A program made the translations under genes and the position numbers. The notes beneath the pieces were generated by a model. That model saw only the letters and a program-made list of their open reading frames with translations, was not told the origin of the DNA and made no database searches. A DNA stretch of 64,000 nt, taken from positions 3,041,001 through 3,105,000 of the forward strand of contig NZ_CP021030.1 of NCBI RefSeq assembly GCF_002117485.1, in the 5' to 3' direction. This DNA comes from Rhizobium sp. NXC14 (GTDB lineage Bacteria; Pseudomonadota; Alphaproteobacteria; Rhizobiales; Rhizobiaceae). How positions within the stretch are numbered: position 1 is the first letter of the stretch; the number at the start of each line of letters is the position of its first letter. Positions 1-8,327 of this stretch are shown piece after piece.

Positions 1-515
1 TCGTTATAGGCGCTGGCGAGCTTGAGATTGCGGTAGCCCGAGGCATGCGCCGCCTCGTAGCTCTGGTCGAACAGGAAGAATTCGAGCTCGGAAGCCATAT
101 AGGCCTTCATGCCCATGTCTTCGAGCCGCTTCACCTGCTTCTTCAGGATCGCGCGCGGCGAATGGGCAACCTCTTCATGGGTGTGATGGTCGAGCACGTC
201 GCAGAGTACCAGCGCCGTACCTTCGAGCCAGGGAATGCGGCGCAGCGTCGAAAGATCCGGCTTCATCGTATAGTCGCCGTATCCCTTCTCCCAGCTCGTC
301 GCCTTGTAGCCGGAGACGGTTTCCATCTCTATGTCGGTCGCCTGCAGGTAGTTGCAGCTGTGCGTTTCTTTCCAGGCGCTCTCGACGAAATATTCCCCCT
401 GGAAACGCTTTCCCATCAGCCGGCCCTGCATATCCACCTGGCAGGCGAGAACCGTATCGATTCGCCCTTCGGCAACATCCTTCCTAAGATCGTCGATTGT
501 GTAGCTGCTGCTCAT
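1..515 (-). CDS. Glutamine synthetase family protein (N-terminal part, cut by window edge)
   Basis: The first 171 residues of a glutamine-synthetase-fold ligase are visible; the C-terminus lies beyond position 1. The reading MSSSYTIDDL..., then VDMQGRLMGKRF and later MGMKAYMASELEFFLF, matches the N-terminal beta-grasp domain and the start of the catalytic domain (the E-x-E-F metal-binding stretch) of GlnT/PuuA-like enzymes rather than classical GlnA. Such enzymes join glutamate to ammonia or to an amine using ATP. The ATG at 513-515 has only a weak ribosome-binding site. It is the third gene of a leftward group with an amino-acid permease and an N-formylglutamate-amidohydrolase-like gene, which suggests gamma-glutamylation of an imported amine (inference). 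The substrate cannot be read from this fragment. Confidence 0.85.
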   Translation of the reverse strand, partial: MSSSYTIDDLRKDVAEGRIDTVLACQVDMQGRLMGKRFQGEYFVESAWKETHSCNYLQATDIEMETVSGYKATSWEKGYGDYTMKPDLSTLRRIPWLEGTALVLCDVLDHHTHEEVAHSPRAILKKQVKRLEDMGMKAYMASELEFFLFDQSYEAAHASGYRNLKLASAYN

Positions 516-662
516 GATTGATCCGCCTGAACTGGAATTGAAGAAATCGGGGCAACGAAATCGCATTCGCTCGGCCTGGTATCACGGCCCGATGCCTTTT
601 CGTTGATCCGGTGATGGGGCCGCAGGATGCGGCCCCGCCACTTGAGAGGGAAGCCTCGATGC

Positions 663-2219
663 TTAACGTTCGCCGCTTTCGCCGACGGCCGCCTCGGCCG
701 CCGCGATCTCGGCCTGGCGCTTCGCCACGTCGGCGCCGATCGGCGGCCCCTTGAAGCGACGGCTCTCGAAGCCGAACCAGACGATGCCGGTGACCACGAG
801 GAAGCCGACGGTGATGTAGAGCGCCCATTCGTTCGGCGGCTGGATGCCTAGAATGAAGATCAGCATCATCGCTATGATCGACAGCACCGCGAACAGCTTG
901 AAGACGCCCTCTCCGAGGTTCCACGGGCCCATTTTGTCCCACTTCGACGTGCCCCAGGCGAAGAGGCCGAGCGTGATCGGGATCGCGAAGGAGAAGAATA
1001 GGAAGATGACCGTGCACGAGACGACGATCGTGTAAACCGGGGTATCCCCGATCGTAACGAGCGACGAGCCCCAGACGAACAGCACCGACAGGATCGAGCC
1101 CGTCCAGATCGCGGCAACCGGGGTACGATACTGCGGGCTGACCTTCGACAGCGCCTTGGAGGCCGGCAGACCGCCGTCACGCGAGAAGGCGAAGATCATG
1201 CGGGAGACCGAGGTGACGGTCGCAAGGCCGCACAGCCATTGGCTGACGAAGATCGCAAGATAAAGGAGGTCCTTGACGACCGGGTTCACCTGGCTGTCCA
1301 TCGCCCAGAAGAACACGTTCCAGCCCTGTTTTGCCGCCTCATCCATGTTCGGCAGCATCAGCACGAAGGCGCACAGCATGATATAGCCGAACAGCGCCGA
1401 CCATAGAACCGAGGCCACCATGCCGCGCGGGACCGAATGGGCGGCCTTGACCGTCTCCTCAGATGTATGCGCCGAGGCGTCATAGCCGGTGATGGTGTAG
1501 ATCGGCAGCAGCAGACCGAGAAGGAAAACCCAGGCGCCCGAGGTGGACGGCCAGACGTTGCCACCGACTTCGCCGGAATAATTGGCGAAGGTGAAGAGAC
1601 GGCCGAATTCATAGGAGGGCGCCGCGAGAAGGCATACGACCGCCAGCGCGATCGAAGTCGCGAAGATCAGGTAGCCCGAAAAGTCGGTCAGCTTCGCAGT
1701 CAATCCGATGCCCATGTGGTTCACCAGGGCCTGAGCGCCGGTGATGATCACCAGGAACAGGATGCGCACCGTCGTGGAATCCGTCAGGCCGAGGTAAGTT
1801 GTGCCGAAGGAGCCCATGAAGAAATAATAGGTGCCGACATTGATGGCGCCGAGCACGGTGACGAGACCAAGCAGGTTGAACCAGGCGGTCAGCCAGCCGG
1901 TGAAGCGGTTGCCGAGAATCGAGCCCCAGTGATAGAGGCCGCCAGCCGTCGGATAGGCGGAGCTGATCTGCGCCATGGCGACGGCGAAGACGAGCGAGAT
2001 GAAGCAACCGACCGGCCAGCCAATGCCGATCGCCGCTCCGCCGGCGCCCGAAGTCGCCTGAGCCAGCGAATTGATGCCGCCGGAAAGAATGCAGATGATG
2101 GAGAATGATACGGCGAAATTCGAGAATGAGCTCATTCGCCGTTCGAGTTCCTGGGCATAGCCCATCGAATGCAGGATGTGCACATCCTGCTTCTTATCAA
2201 GCTCGGTATAATCCGACAT
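663..2219 (-). CDS. APC superfamily amino acid/amine permease
   Basis: This 518-residue integral membrane protein has about 12 hydrophobic segments. The APC signature SSAYPTAGGLYHW lies at residues 86-98, typical of the amino acid/choline/GABA transporter (ACT) branch. The N-terminus is hydrophilic, with an ELERRMSSFSNFAVSFS segment before the first helix that is common in this branch. The ATG at 2217-2219 has a strong GGGGGAAG ribosome-binding site. It lies between the N-formylglutamate-amidohydrolase-like gene and the glutamine-synthetase-like gene on the same strand with gaps of 121 and 147 bp, so co-transcription is likely. By family and context it probably imports an amino acid or amine at the inner membrane; the exact substrate is unknown. 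Confidence 0.88.
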   Translation of the reverse strand: MSDYTELDKKQDVHILHSMGYAQELERRMSSFSNFAVSFSIICILSGGINSLAQATSGAGGAAIGIGWPVGCFISLVFAVAMAQISSAYPTAGGLYHWGSILGNRFTGWLTAWFNLLGLVTVLGAINVGTYYFFMGSFGTTYLGLTDSTTVRILFLVIITGAQALVNHMGIGLTAKLTDFSGYLIFATSIALAVVCLLAAPSYEFGRLFTFANYSGEVGGNVWPSTSGAWVFLLGLLLPIYTITGYDASAHTSEETVKAAHSVPRGMVASVLWSALFGYIMLCAFVLMLPNMDEAAKQGWNVFFWAMDSQVNPVVKDLLYLAIFVSQWLCGLATVTSVSRMIFAFSRDGGLPASKALSKVSPQYRTPVAAIWTGSILSVLFVWGSSLVTIGDTPVYTIVVSCTVIFLFFSFAIPITLGLFAWGTSKWDKMGPWNLGEGVFKLFAVLSIIAMMLIFILGIQPPNEWALYITVGFLVVTGIVWFGFESRRFKGPPIGADVAKRQAEIAAAEAAVGESGER

Positions 2220-2340
2220 GACTTCCCCCTGTTCACGATCGGCCGCGGAATTGCGGCCGATTCAGTGCCAATTGCCCGCGGCATTTTCGCCATGCGGACG
2301 TCCGCAGATAAACTGCTCCCTCGGGTCTTCTCTTTTTTAT

Positions 2341-3120
2341 TCAGGCTTCCAGGCTTTGCTGGAGAAGTCCTGTCAGATAGTCGGCCATGACCCTTTGGCC
2401 GCCATCGTCTGCGATGAGGTCGTTGCGGACCTCAATCATTACATTGCGCAAGCCGTTCGAAAGCCCGTGCAGGATCAGCGTGTGGGTCACGCCGTCCGCA
2501 GGCCCGTAAGGCTGGTTGCGTTCAGTCCTGTAAAGCGGCGCGCCGGCCGCAGCCTCCAGCATGCGGTCGGCGAGCCGGCTGTCCTCATCGTGCAATATGC
2601 CGAGTTCGACGGCGCGTTGCCGTCCATGATAGACCGGCGTGAAGCTGTGCATCGTCACGATGACGGTATCCTGCCCCCTCGCCCGACGATCGCGGATCAG
2701 TCCGCGGATGGCATCATGGAAAGGCACGTAAAGCGCATCGGTGCGCGCCAGACGCTCCTCGGCGCTCAAATCCTTGTTGCCGGGAATGGCATAGATCTCG
2801 CTGGTTTCCGGCATGGCGCCCAATGAACTTGGCGGCCGGTTGCAGTCGTAGATCAGCCGCGAGAAGCGCTGGAAGACGAGAGTCGCGTCGAGCGCCTGCG
2901 ACACACCGTGGGCAACCGCGAGCGCACCCGGATCCCAGGCGATATGGCTCGACAGCGCTTCGTTGGGCAGGCCTAGATCGCCGAACCGGGCAGGAAGCGT
3001 CTTCGAAGCGTGTTCGCAGACGAGCAACACTGGGCTCCGGCCGTCGATGCGTTCGATCCCGACGCAATCGCCATCCGCTTCGCTGAGGATTTTTGGCCGG
3101 GCCAGCACCAACGGCGCCAC
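2341..3120 (-). CDS. N-formylglutamate amidohydrolase family protein
   Basis: This 259-residue protein belongs to the N-formylglutamate deformylase family (HutG-like, PF05013). Visible family landmarks are CEHAS (35-39), HIAWDPGA (59-66), YDCNRP (91-96) and MHSFTP (157-162), which carry likely metal-binding and catalytic His/Asp/Glu residues. Family members hydrolyse N-formylglutamate or related N-acyl amino acids. No hut genes are nearby; the partners are an APC permease and a glutamine-synthetase-like ligase, so a role in removing a gamma-glutamyl or N-acyl group from an amine intermediate is possible (inference). It is the first gene of the leftward group and diverges from the RpiR regulator. 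Confidence 0.85.
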   Translation of the reverse strand: MAPLVLARPKILSEADGDCVGIERIDGRSPVLLVCEHASKTLPARFGDLGLPNEALSSHIAWDPGALAVAHGVSQALDATLVFQRFSRLIYDCNRPPSSLGAMPETSEIYAIPGNKDLSAEERLARTDALYVPFHDAIRGLIRDRRARGQDTVIVTMHSFTPVYHGRQRAVELGILHDEDSRLADRMLEAAAGAPLYRTERNQPYGPADGVTHTLILHGLSNGLRNVMIEVRNDLIADDGGQRVMADYLTGLLQQSLEA

Positions 3121-3187
3121 TCCTATCCCTTAATAAAAGCTTTATAGAAAAGAATTCTTCAGCTTTTGGCGACTGTCAAGCAGTCGC

Positions 3188-3203
3188 TGAAAATTTCTTT
3201 TCA
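3188..3203. promoter_or_regulatory. Candidate RpiR-type operator (inverted repeat)
   Basis: TGAAAA and TTTTCA form a perfect 6-bp inverted repeat around a TTTC spacer. It sits in the divergent intergenic region between the amidohydrolase-like gene and the RpiR gene. GAAA...TTTC-like dyads are common for RpiR-family regulators. A second palindrome, AAGAATTCTT, lies about 35 bp to the left. Assignment to this regulator is inference from position. Confidence 0.4.
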
Positions 3204-3212
3204 TGACAGTGG

Positions 3213-3242
3213 TTGACATGGATTGTGACAGCGTTGTTAACT
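3213..3242 (+). promoter_or_regulatory. Candidate sigma-70 promoter of the RpiR gene
   Basis: A perfect TTGACA -35 hexamer at 3213-3218 is followed after 18 bp by TTAACT at 3237-3242. It lies about 47 bp upstream of the GTG start at 3289, and the candidate operator at 3188-3203 is just upstream of it. Confidence 0.45.
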
Positions 3243-3288
3243 TTGGTCGGAGGAGTGGCGCCAGACCACCCCCGGGGAGCAAGATCAG

Positions 3289-4161
3289 GTGACCACTGCG
3301 TCGAAGACGGTTTCGGACGTCATACATTCGCATCTCGGCGTGTTGACACGTGCCGAGAAACAATTGGCGGAAAGCCTTCTCGACAATTATCCGGTTTCCG
3401 GCCTCGGCAGCATCACCACGATCGCAGAGAACGCCGGCGTTTCTACACCGACCGTCGTGCGGATGGTGCAGAAGCTCGGTTTCAAGGGCTATCCCGATTT
3501 TCAGGCACGCCTGCATCAGGAGGTCGAAGCGACGATTTCCAATCCCATCACCAAGCACGATCGCTGGGCGCAAAACGCGCCGGGCACTCATATCCTCAAC
3601 CGTTTCGCCGATGCCATCATGGGCAATCTGCGCCAGACACTGACCGATCTCGATACGGCGACCTTCGACAGCGTCGCCTCGCTGCTGTCGGATCGCAAGC
3701 GCGGCCTCTATTTCGTCGGCGGCCGCATCACCGGCGCGCTGGCCGAGTATTTCTTCACCCATATGCAGGTCATCCGGCCGGCCACGACACTGCTGTCGTC
3801 CAATTCCAGCAGCTGGCCGCAATATGCCCTCAACATGAACGCCGGCGACATCCTGATCATCTTCGATATCCGCCGCTATGAGCAGGAAATGGTCAGCCTT
3901 GCCACCGCCGCCCGCAAGCGCGGTGCCGAAATCGTCGTCTTCACCGACCAATGGGCCTCGCCCGCTGCCAAACTCGCGCGGCACGCTTTCCGCGTCCGCA
4001 TCGAAGCGCCATCGGCCTGGGATTCGTCGGTCGTCACTCTTTTCATTGTCGAGGCTCTGATCGAGGCCGTCCAGAATTCCACCTGGGACGAGACGAAGGA
4101 GCGCATGAAGACGCTGGAAGGGCTGTTCGAGCAGAGCAGGCTTTTCCGCAAACCGGGTTAA
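3289..4161 (+). CDS. RpiR/MurR family transcriptional regulator
   Basis: This 290-residue protein has an N-terminal RpiR helix-turn-helix (about residues 40-66, ITTIAENAGVSTPTVVRMVQ) and a C-terminal SIS domain (about 120-260) that usually binds a phosphosugar or related ligand. The GTG start at 3289 was chosen because GGGGAG ends 9 bases upstream and the encoded N-terminus suits the family. It is divergent from the amidohydrolase-permease-ligase group and is the obvious candidate regulator of it; it could also act on the downstream ABC operon. The ligand is unknown. Confidence 0.9.
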   Translation: MTTASKTVSDVIHSHLGVLTRAEKQLAESLLDNYPVSGLGSITTIAENAGVSTPTVVRMVQKLGFKGYPDFQARLHQEVEATISNPITKHDRWAQNAPGTHILNRFADAIMGNLRQTLTDLDTATFDSVASLLSDRKRGLYFVGGRITGALAEYFFTHMQVIRPATTLLSSNSSSWPQYALNMNAGDILIIFDIRRYEQEMVSLATAARKRGAEIVVFTDQWASPAAKLARHAFRVRIEAPSAWDSSVVTLFIVEALIEAVQNSTWDETKERMKTLEGLFEQSRLFRKPG

Positions 4162-4271
4162 GAGGGCAAGGCTAAAAGAGAGGGAAAAACAAACGCGGAC
4201 TTGGCGGAAGTGAACGATGCCGTCGCAAATGAAACATCAGTCACAAGCGCCTGCTATTCCGGCAAAACTAA

Positions 4272-4304
4272 CGTCATCCAACCGTCACACAAGCTTCATG
4301 TAAG
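4272..4304 (+). promoter_or_regulatory. Candidate PhoB box (three 11-bp direct repeats)
   Basis: Three consecutive 11-bp units begin at 4272, 4283 and 4294 with the cores CGTCATC, CGTCACA and CTTCATG, each followed by a 4-bp A-rich spacer (CAAC, CAAG, TAAG). This is the 7+4 architecture of Pho boxes (CTGTCAT-N4 repeats). The array lies about 48 bp upstream of the binding-protein start at 4352. It predicts induction of the ABC operon by phosphate limitation. Confidence 0.55.
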
Positions 4305-4351
4305 CTGATTAACAGCATCGCCAGACACTGAAAACCCGAAGGAGAACAACA

Positions 4352-5455
4352 GTGATCTCTAACATTTCTCGACTCCTGTCGCTTTCTACTGCGATGATCG
4401 TGGCTTCGACCGCGATTGCCGCCGCAGAACCGAGCGCAGAACTGATCGCCGCCGCTAAGAAAGAAGGCACGCTGACCACCATCGCTCTCCCGCACGACTG
4501 GTGCGGCTACGGCGAGGTCATTGCGGGCTTCAAGGCCAAGTACGGCCTCGAGGTCAACGAGCTGAACCCGGATGCCGGCTCGGGTGACGAAATCGAAGCG
4601 ATCAAGGCCAACAAGGGCAACACCGGCCCGCAGGCCCCCGACGTCATCGACGTCGGCCTCTCCTTCGGCCCGTCCGCCAAGAAGGACGGTCTGATCCAGC
4701 CTTACAAGGTCTCCACCTGGGATTCGATCCCGGACACAGCAAAGGATCCGGAAGGCTACTGGTACGGCGACTACTACGGCGTTCTCTCGTTCCTCGTGAA
4801 CAAGGATCTCGTCAAGGAATCGCCGGCTGATTGGCCCGACCTGAAGAAGAGCGATTACGCAAACAGCGTCGCGCTGGCAGGCGATCCGCGCACCGCCAAC
4901 CAGGCTGTCCAGGGCGTCTACGCCGCCGGGCTTTCCGCATCCGGCGGTGACGCTGCCAAGGCAGGCGAAGAAGGCCTGAAGTTCTTTGCCGAACTGAACA
5001 AGGCCGGCAACTTCGTGCCCGTCGTCGGCAAGGCCGCTCCCTTCGCGCAGGGATCCACACCGATCATCATCGCCTGGGACTATAACGCGTTGTCTTGGGG
5101 TGAAGGCCTGAAGGGCAACCCTCCGTTCGAAGTCGTCGTTCCGAAGACGGGTGTCGTCGCCGGTGTATACGTGCAGGCGATTTCCGCCTTCGCTCCGCAC
5201 CCGAACGCCGCCAAGCTCTGGATGGAATACCTCTATTCCGACGAAGGTCAGCTCGGCTGGCTGAAGGGCTATTGCCACCCAATCCGCTTCAACGATCTTG
5301 CCAAGAACAACAAGATCCCGAAGGAACTGCTCGATAAGCTGCCGCCGGCAGCAGCCTATGAAAAGGCCGTCTTCCCGACGCTCGAAGAGCAAGCGGCAGG
5401 CAAGGAAACCATCACCAAGAACTGGGATTCCGTCGTCGGCGCCAACGTTAAGTAA
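4352..5455 (+). CDS. ABC transporter periplasmic binding protein, AfuA/FbpA type
   Basis: This 367-residue exported protein has a signal peptide cleaved near residue 25 (STAIAAA-EPSAE). The mature part has the type II periplasmic-binding fold of the Fe(III)/polyamine/2-aminoethylphosphonate cluster; GYWYGDYYGVLSFLVNKDLV resembles the AfuA/Fbp hinge and binding region. Family members bind ferric iron, polyamines or, for Actinobacillus AfuA, sugar phosphates. The GTG start has AAGGAG 7 bases upstream. Permease and ATPase genes follow on the same strand. The Pho-box-like array upstream favours a phosphorus-containing ligand such as a sugar phosphate or phosphonate over iron (inference). Confidence 0.85.
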   Translation: MISNISRLLSLSTAMIVASTAIAAAEPSAELIAAAKKEGTLTTIALPHDWCGYGEVIAGFKAKYGLEVNELNPDAGSGDEIEAIKANKGNTGPQAPDVIDVGLSFGPSAKKDGLIQPYKVSTWDSIPDTAKDPEGYWYGDYYGVLSFLVNKDLVKESPADWPDLKKSDYANSVALAGDPRTANQAVQGVYAAGLSASGGDAAKAGEEGLKFFAELNKAGNFVPVVGKAAPFAQGSTPIIIAWDYNALSWGEGLKGNPPFEVVVPKTGVVAGVYVQAISAFAPHPNAAKLWMEYLYSDEGQLGWLKGYCHPIRFNDLAKNNKIPKELLDKLPPAAAYEKAVFPTLEEQAAGKETITKNWDSVVGANVK

Positions 5456-5467
5456 ACTCCGATCCGG

Positions 5468-5496
5468 CCTCCCCGCCCCAGGGGCGGGGAGGTTTT
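5468..5496 (+). terminator. Intra-operon hairpin (attenuator) after the binding-protein gene
   Basis: A perfect 12-bp inverted repeat (5468-5479 with 5481-5492, nearly no formal loop) is followed at once by TTTTCTC. It starts 12 bp after the binding-protein stop and lies 29 bp before the permease start. It has the form of an intrinsic terminator but sits inside an operon, so it probably acts as a partial terminator or an mRNA 3' stabiliser that keeps binding-protein transcript in excess. Confidence 0.75.
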
Positions 5497-5525
5497 CTCA
5501 CTCCGATGCCCAGGATGAGCTTTTC

Positions 5526-6419
5526 ATGAGTACCGTTTCAACGCCGATGGTGAGCAGCGCCCCCTTGATCAACAAAGACCGCGTGATCGACTGGCTGGGC
5601 ATTGCGCCCTTCATCATTTTTTCTCTGCTGTTCCTGATCATCCCCACGCTCTATCTTGTGGCGGGCGCATTCCTGACGCCCGAGGGCGATTTCACGCTGA
5701 AGAATATCGGCGATCTTTTTACTCCATCGATCATGAGCGCCTACTGGATCAGTATCAAGGTCTCGGTGGCATCCGCCCTTGGCGGCGCGCTGATCGGATT
5801 TTTTCTCGCCTGGGCCGTCGTGCTCGGTGGTCTGCCCGCCTCGGTGCGCTCGACGCTTTTGACCTTTTCCGGCGTAGCCTCGAATTTCGCCGGCGTGCCG
5901 CTTGCCTTCGCCTTCCTGGCGACGCTCGGCCGCACCGGCCTCGTGACGGTATTCCTGCGGGAATGGTTCGGCTTCAACCTCTATGGCACCGGCTTCAACC
6001 TTCTGTCCTTCTTCGGCCTAACCATCACCTATATGTATTTTCAGATCCCGCTGATGGTGCTGATCCTGACGCCGGCGCTCGACGGCATGAAGAAGGAATG
6101 GCGCGAGGCCTCCGAGATTCTCGGCGCCACCAACCGCCAATATTGGATGATGGTCGCCCTGCCGATCCTGTGGCCGAGCCTGCTCGGCACCACGCTGCTT
6201 CTCTTCGCCAACGCCTTCGGCGCCATTGCCACCGCCTTCGCGCTGACTGGCAGCTCGCTCAACATCGTGCCGATCCTGCTCTACGCGCAGATCCGGGGCG
6301 ACGTTCTGCACAATGCCAATCTTGGTTACGCCATTGCGCTCGGCATGATCGTCATCACAGGCGTCTCCAACGTCCTTTACCTCATGCTGCGCATGCGCGC
6401 CGAGCGGTGGCAGAAATGA
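5526..6419 (+). CDS. ABC transporter permease (PotB/FbpB-like, first)
   Basis: This 297-residue inner-membrane permease has about six transmembrane helices. The cytoplasmic EAA loop for ATPase contact is EWREASEILGATNRQYW at about 191-207. The ATG at 5526 is preceded by GGATGAG. Longer reading upstream in this frame would overlap the binding-protein gene in a different frame and is not protein-like. The stop overlaps the next permease start (ATGA at 6416-6419), indicating translational coupling. It pairs with the second permease as a heterodimer for the substrate of the AfuA-like binding protein. Confidence 0.88.
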   Translation: MSTVSTPMVSSAPLINKDRVIDWLGIAPFIIFSLLFLIIPTLYLVAGAFLTPEGDFTLKNIGDLFTPSIMSAYWISIKVSVASALGGALIGFFLAWAVVLGGLPASVRSTLLTFSGVASNFAGVPLAFAFLATLGRTGLVTVFLREWFGFNLYGTGFNLLSFFGLTITYMYFQIPLMVLILTPALDGMKKEWREASEILGATNRQYWMMVALPILWPSLLGTTLLLFANAFGAIATAFALTGSSLNIVPILLYAQIRGDVLHNANLGYAIALGMIVITGVSNVLYLMLRMRAERWQK

Positions 6420-7204
6420 AAACACAACGTCTTGGAGCCTGGATCGCCATCATTCTCGGCGCATCCTATTTCATCATTCCGCTGATCGGCACGATCGAAT
6501 TTTCGCTGCGCATGCGCCGCGGCGAATACAGCCTCGACGCCTATCAGTCGGTTTTCTCGGACATACAATTCCGCGAGACCTTCGGCTACTCCATGCTGAT
6601 GGCGTTGCTCACCATCGTCTTCGGCATGCTGCTCGTGGTGCCGACGGCGTACTGGGTGCGCCTGCGCCTGCCGCAGATGCGTCCCGTCGTCGAGTTCATC
6701 ACGCTGCTGCCGCTCGTCATTCCGGCGATCGTCATCGTCTTCGGCTACCTCAGAATGTACAATTCGTCATCCTACTTGCCGCTGACGGGTTCGACGACCG
6801 GGACCAACGCCCTGCTGGTCTTCTCCTATATCACGCTGTCCCTGCCCTACATGTACCGCGCCGTCGATACTGCCATGCGCGCCATCGATGTCCGTACGTT
6901 GACGGAAGCGGCCGAAAGCCTCGGCGCCCGCTGGACGACCATCATGTTCCGCTGCATCTTCCCGAACGTCATGAGCGGCGTACTCTCCGGCGCCTTCATC
7001 ACATTGGCGATCGTCATGGGCGAGTTCACCTTCGCCGCATTGCTCAACCGTCCGGCCTTCGGCCCCTATTTGCAGCTCGTCGGCGCCAACAAGGCCTATG
7101 AACCTTCGGCGCTCGCCGTCATCGCTTTCTCGATCACCTGGCTCAGCATGGGCCTGCTCAATCTCGTTTCCCGCTTCGGCAAAGCCCGCCCGGCAAAGGC
7201 TTAA
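6416..7204 (+). CDS. ABC transporter permease (PotC/FbpB-like, second)
   Basis: This 262-residue permease has about six transmembrane segments. The EAA loop is LTEAAESLGARWTTIMFRCIFP in the second half. The ATG at 6416 overlaps the upstream stop in an ATGA configuration, so it is probably translated by coupling. The ATPase gene follows after 12 bp. Family assignment to the binding-protein-dependent permeases of the polyamine/iron cluster is clear; substrate specificity depends on the binding protein. Confidence 0.88.
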   Translation: MKTQRLGAWIAIILGASYFIIPLIGTIEFSLRMRRGEYSLDAYQSVFSDIQFRETFGYSMLMALLTIVFGMLLVVPTAYWVRLRLPQMRPVVEFITLLPLVIPAIVIVFGYLRMYNSSSYLPLTGSTTGTNALLVFSYITLSLPYMYRAVDTAMRAIDVRTLTEAAESLGARWTTIMFRCIFPNVMSGVLSGAFITLAIVMGEFTFAALLNRPAFGPYLQLVGANKAYEPSALAVIAFSITWLSMGLLNLVSRFGKARPAKA

Positions 7205-7216
7205 GGTAACCGGCTC

Positions 7217-8278
7217 ATGTCTTTCCTCACTCTGAATAACATCCAGAAATCCTTCGGCCCGGTTCAGGTCGTCAAGAATTTCAACATGAACATCGAGAAG
7301 GGCGAATTCATCTCCTTCCTCGGCCCGTCAGGCTGCGGCAAGACCACTGTCCTGCGCATGATCGCCGGCTTCGAAACCCCGACCGGCGGCACGCTGACCA
7401 TCAACGGCAAGGATCAGAGCGCGCTGAAGCCGAACCAGCGCAATATCGGCATGGTCTTCCAGGCCTATGCCCTGTTCCCCAACATGTCGGTGCATGACAA
7501 TGTCGCCTTCGGGCTCAAGGTCGCCGGCGCGCCGAAGCCGGAGATCGACGCCCGTGTCAAGGAAATGCTCGGCCTGATCAAGCTCGATCATCTCGCCGAC
7601 CGTTACCCCTATCAGCTGTCGGGCGGCCAGCAACAGCGCGTGGCGCTTGCCCGCGCGCTCGCCGTTAAACCGCAAGTGCTGCTGCTCGACGAACCCCTCT
7701 CCGCCCTCGATGCCAAAATTCGCGTGTCACTGCGCGAGGAAATCCGCCAGATCCAGCAGCAGCTCGGCATCACCACTGTCTTCGTCACCCACGACCAGGA
7801 AGAGGCGCTGTCGATTTCCGATCGCATCGTCGTCATGAATGCCGGCAAGGCCGACCAGATCGGCTCGCCCTTCGAGATCTACAACAAGCCGGCCACACGC
7901 TTCGTCGCCTCCTTCGTCGGCACGCTGAACCTGATCGAAGCCGAAGTCGTGGACCCCGACGCCAATGTCATTCGGATCGGCGATCAGAAGATCACCCTGA
8001 AGCAGTCGGTCGCAGCTCACAAGGCCGGCGAAATCATCTCGCTGGCGCTGCGCCCGGAAGCAGGCTCGCTCTCCGACACCGCCAGAAGCGACACGGCGCT
8101 GACCGGCCAGGTCGTCTCGGCTCACTTCCTCGGTTCGGTCATTCGCACCCGCATGAATGTCGGCGGCAACGTCATTTCCTTCGACATGTTCAACAGCCCC
8201 GGCGTCACCCCGCCGCAGGCCGGAGAAACCGTGACGCTGCGCTTCATGGCTGCCGATTTGCTGATCATCCGCGACTGA
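7217..8278 (+). CDS. ABC transporter ATP-binding protein (PotA/FbpC-like)
   Basis: This 353-residue ATPase energises the importer encoded by the three upstream genes. Walker A GPSGCGKTT is at 36-44, the Q-loop is at Q82, the signature LSGGQQQ is at 134-140, Walker B LLLDEP is at 155-160 and the switch histidine is at about H192. A C-terminal TOBE-type domain follows (about 260-353). The ATG is 12 bp after the permease stop. The gene is the last of the operon and is followed by a terminator at 8303. Confidence 0.9.
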   Translation: MSFLTLNNIQKSFGPVQVVKNFNMNIEKGEFISFLGPSGCGKTTVLRMIAGFETPTGGTLTINGKDQSALKPNQRNIGMVFQAYALFPNMSVHDNVAFGLKVAGAPKPEIDARVKEMLGLIKLDHLADRYPYQLSGGQQQRVALARALAVKPQVLLLDEPLSALDAKIRVSLREEIRQIQQQLGITTVFVTHDQEEALSISDRIVVMNAGKADQIGSPFEIYNKPATRFVASFVGTLNLIEAEVVDPDANVIRIGDQKITLKQSVAAHKAGEIISLALRPEAGSLSDTARSDTALTGQVVSAHFLGSVIRTRMNVGGNVISFDMFNSPGVTPPQAGETVTLRFMAADLLIIRD

Positions 8279-8302
8279 GTTCACCAATATAGCTCACGCA
8301 AG

Positions 8303-8327
8303 AGGCGCCGCGAAACGGCGCCTTTTC
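8303..8327 (+). terminator. Intrinsic terminator of the AfuA-type ABC operon
   Basis: AGGCGCCG (8303-8310) and CGGCGCCT (8316-8323) form a perfect 8-bp stem with a CGAAA loop and are followed by TTTC. It lies 25 bp after the ATPase stop. Confidence 0.7.

Noticed and set aside
1-520. A 158-codon open frame on the plus strand (45-521)
   Set aside because: The minus strand reads a clear glutamine synthetase N-terminus over the same bases.
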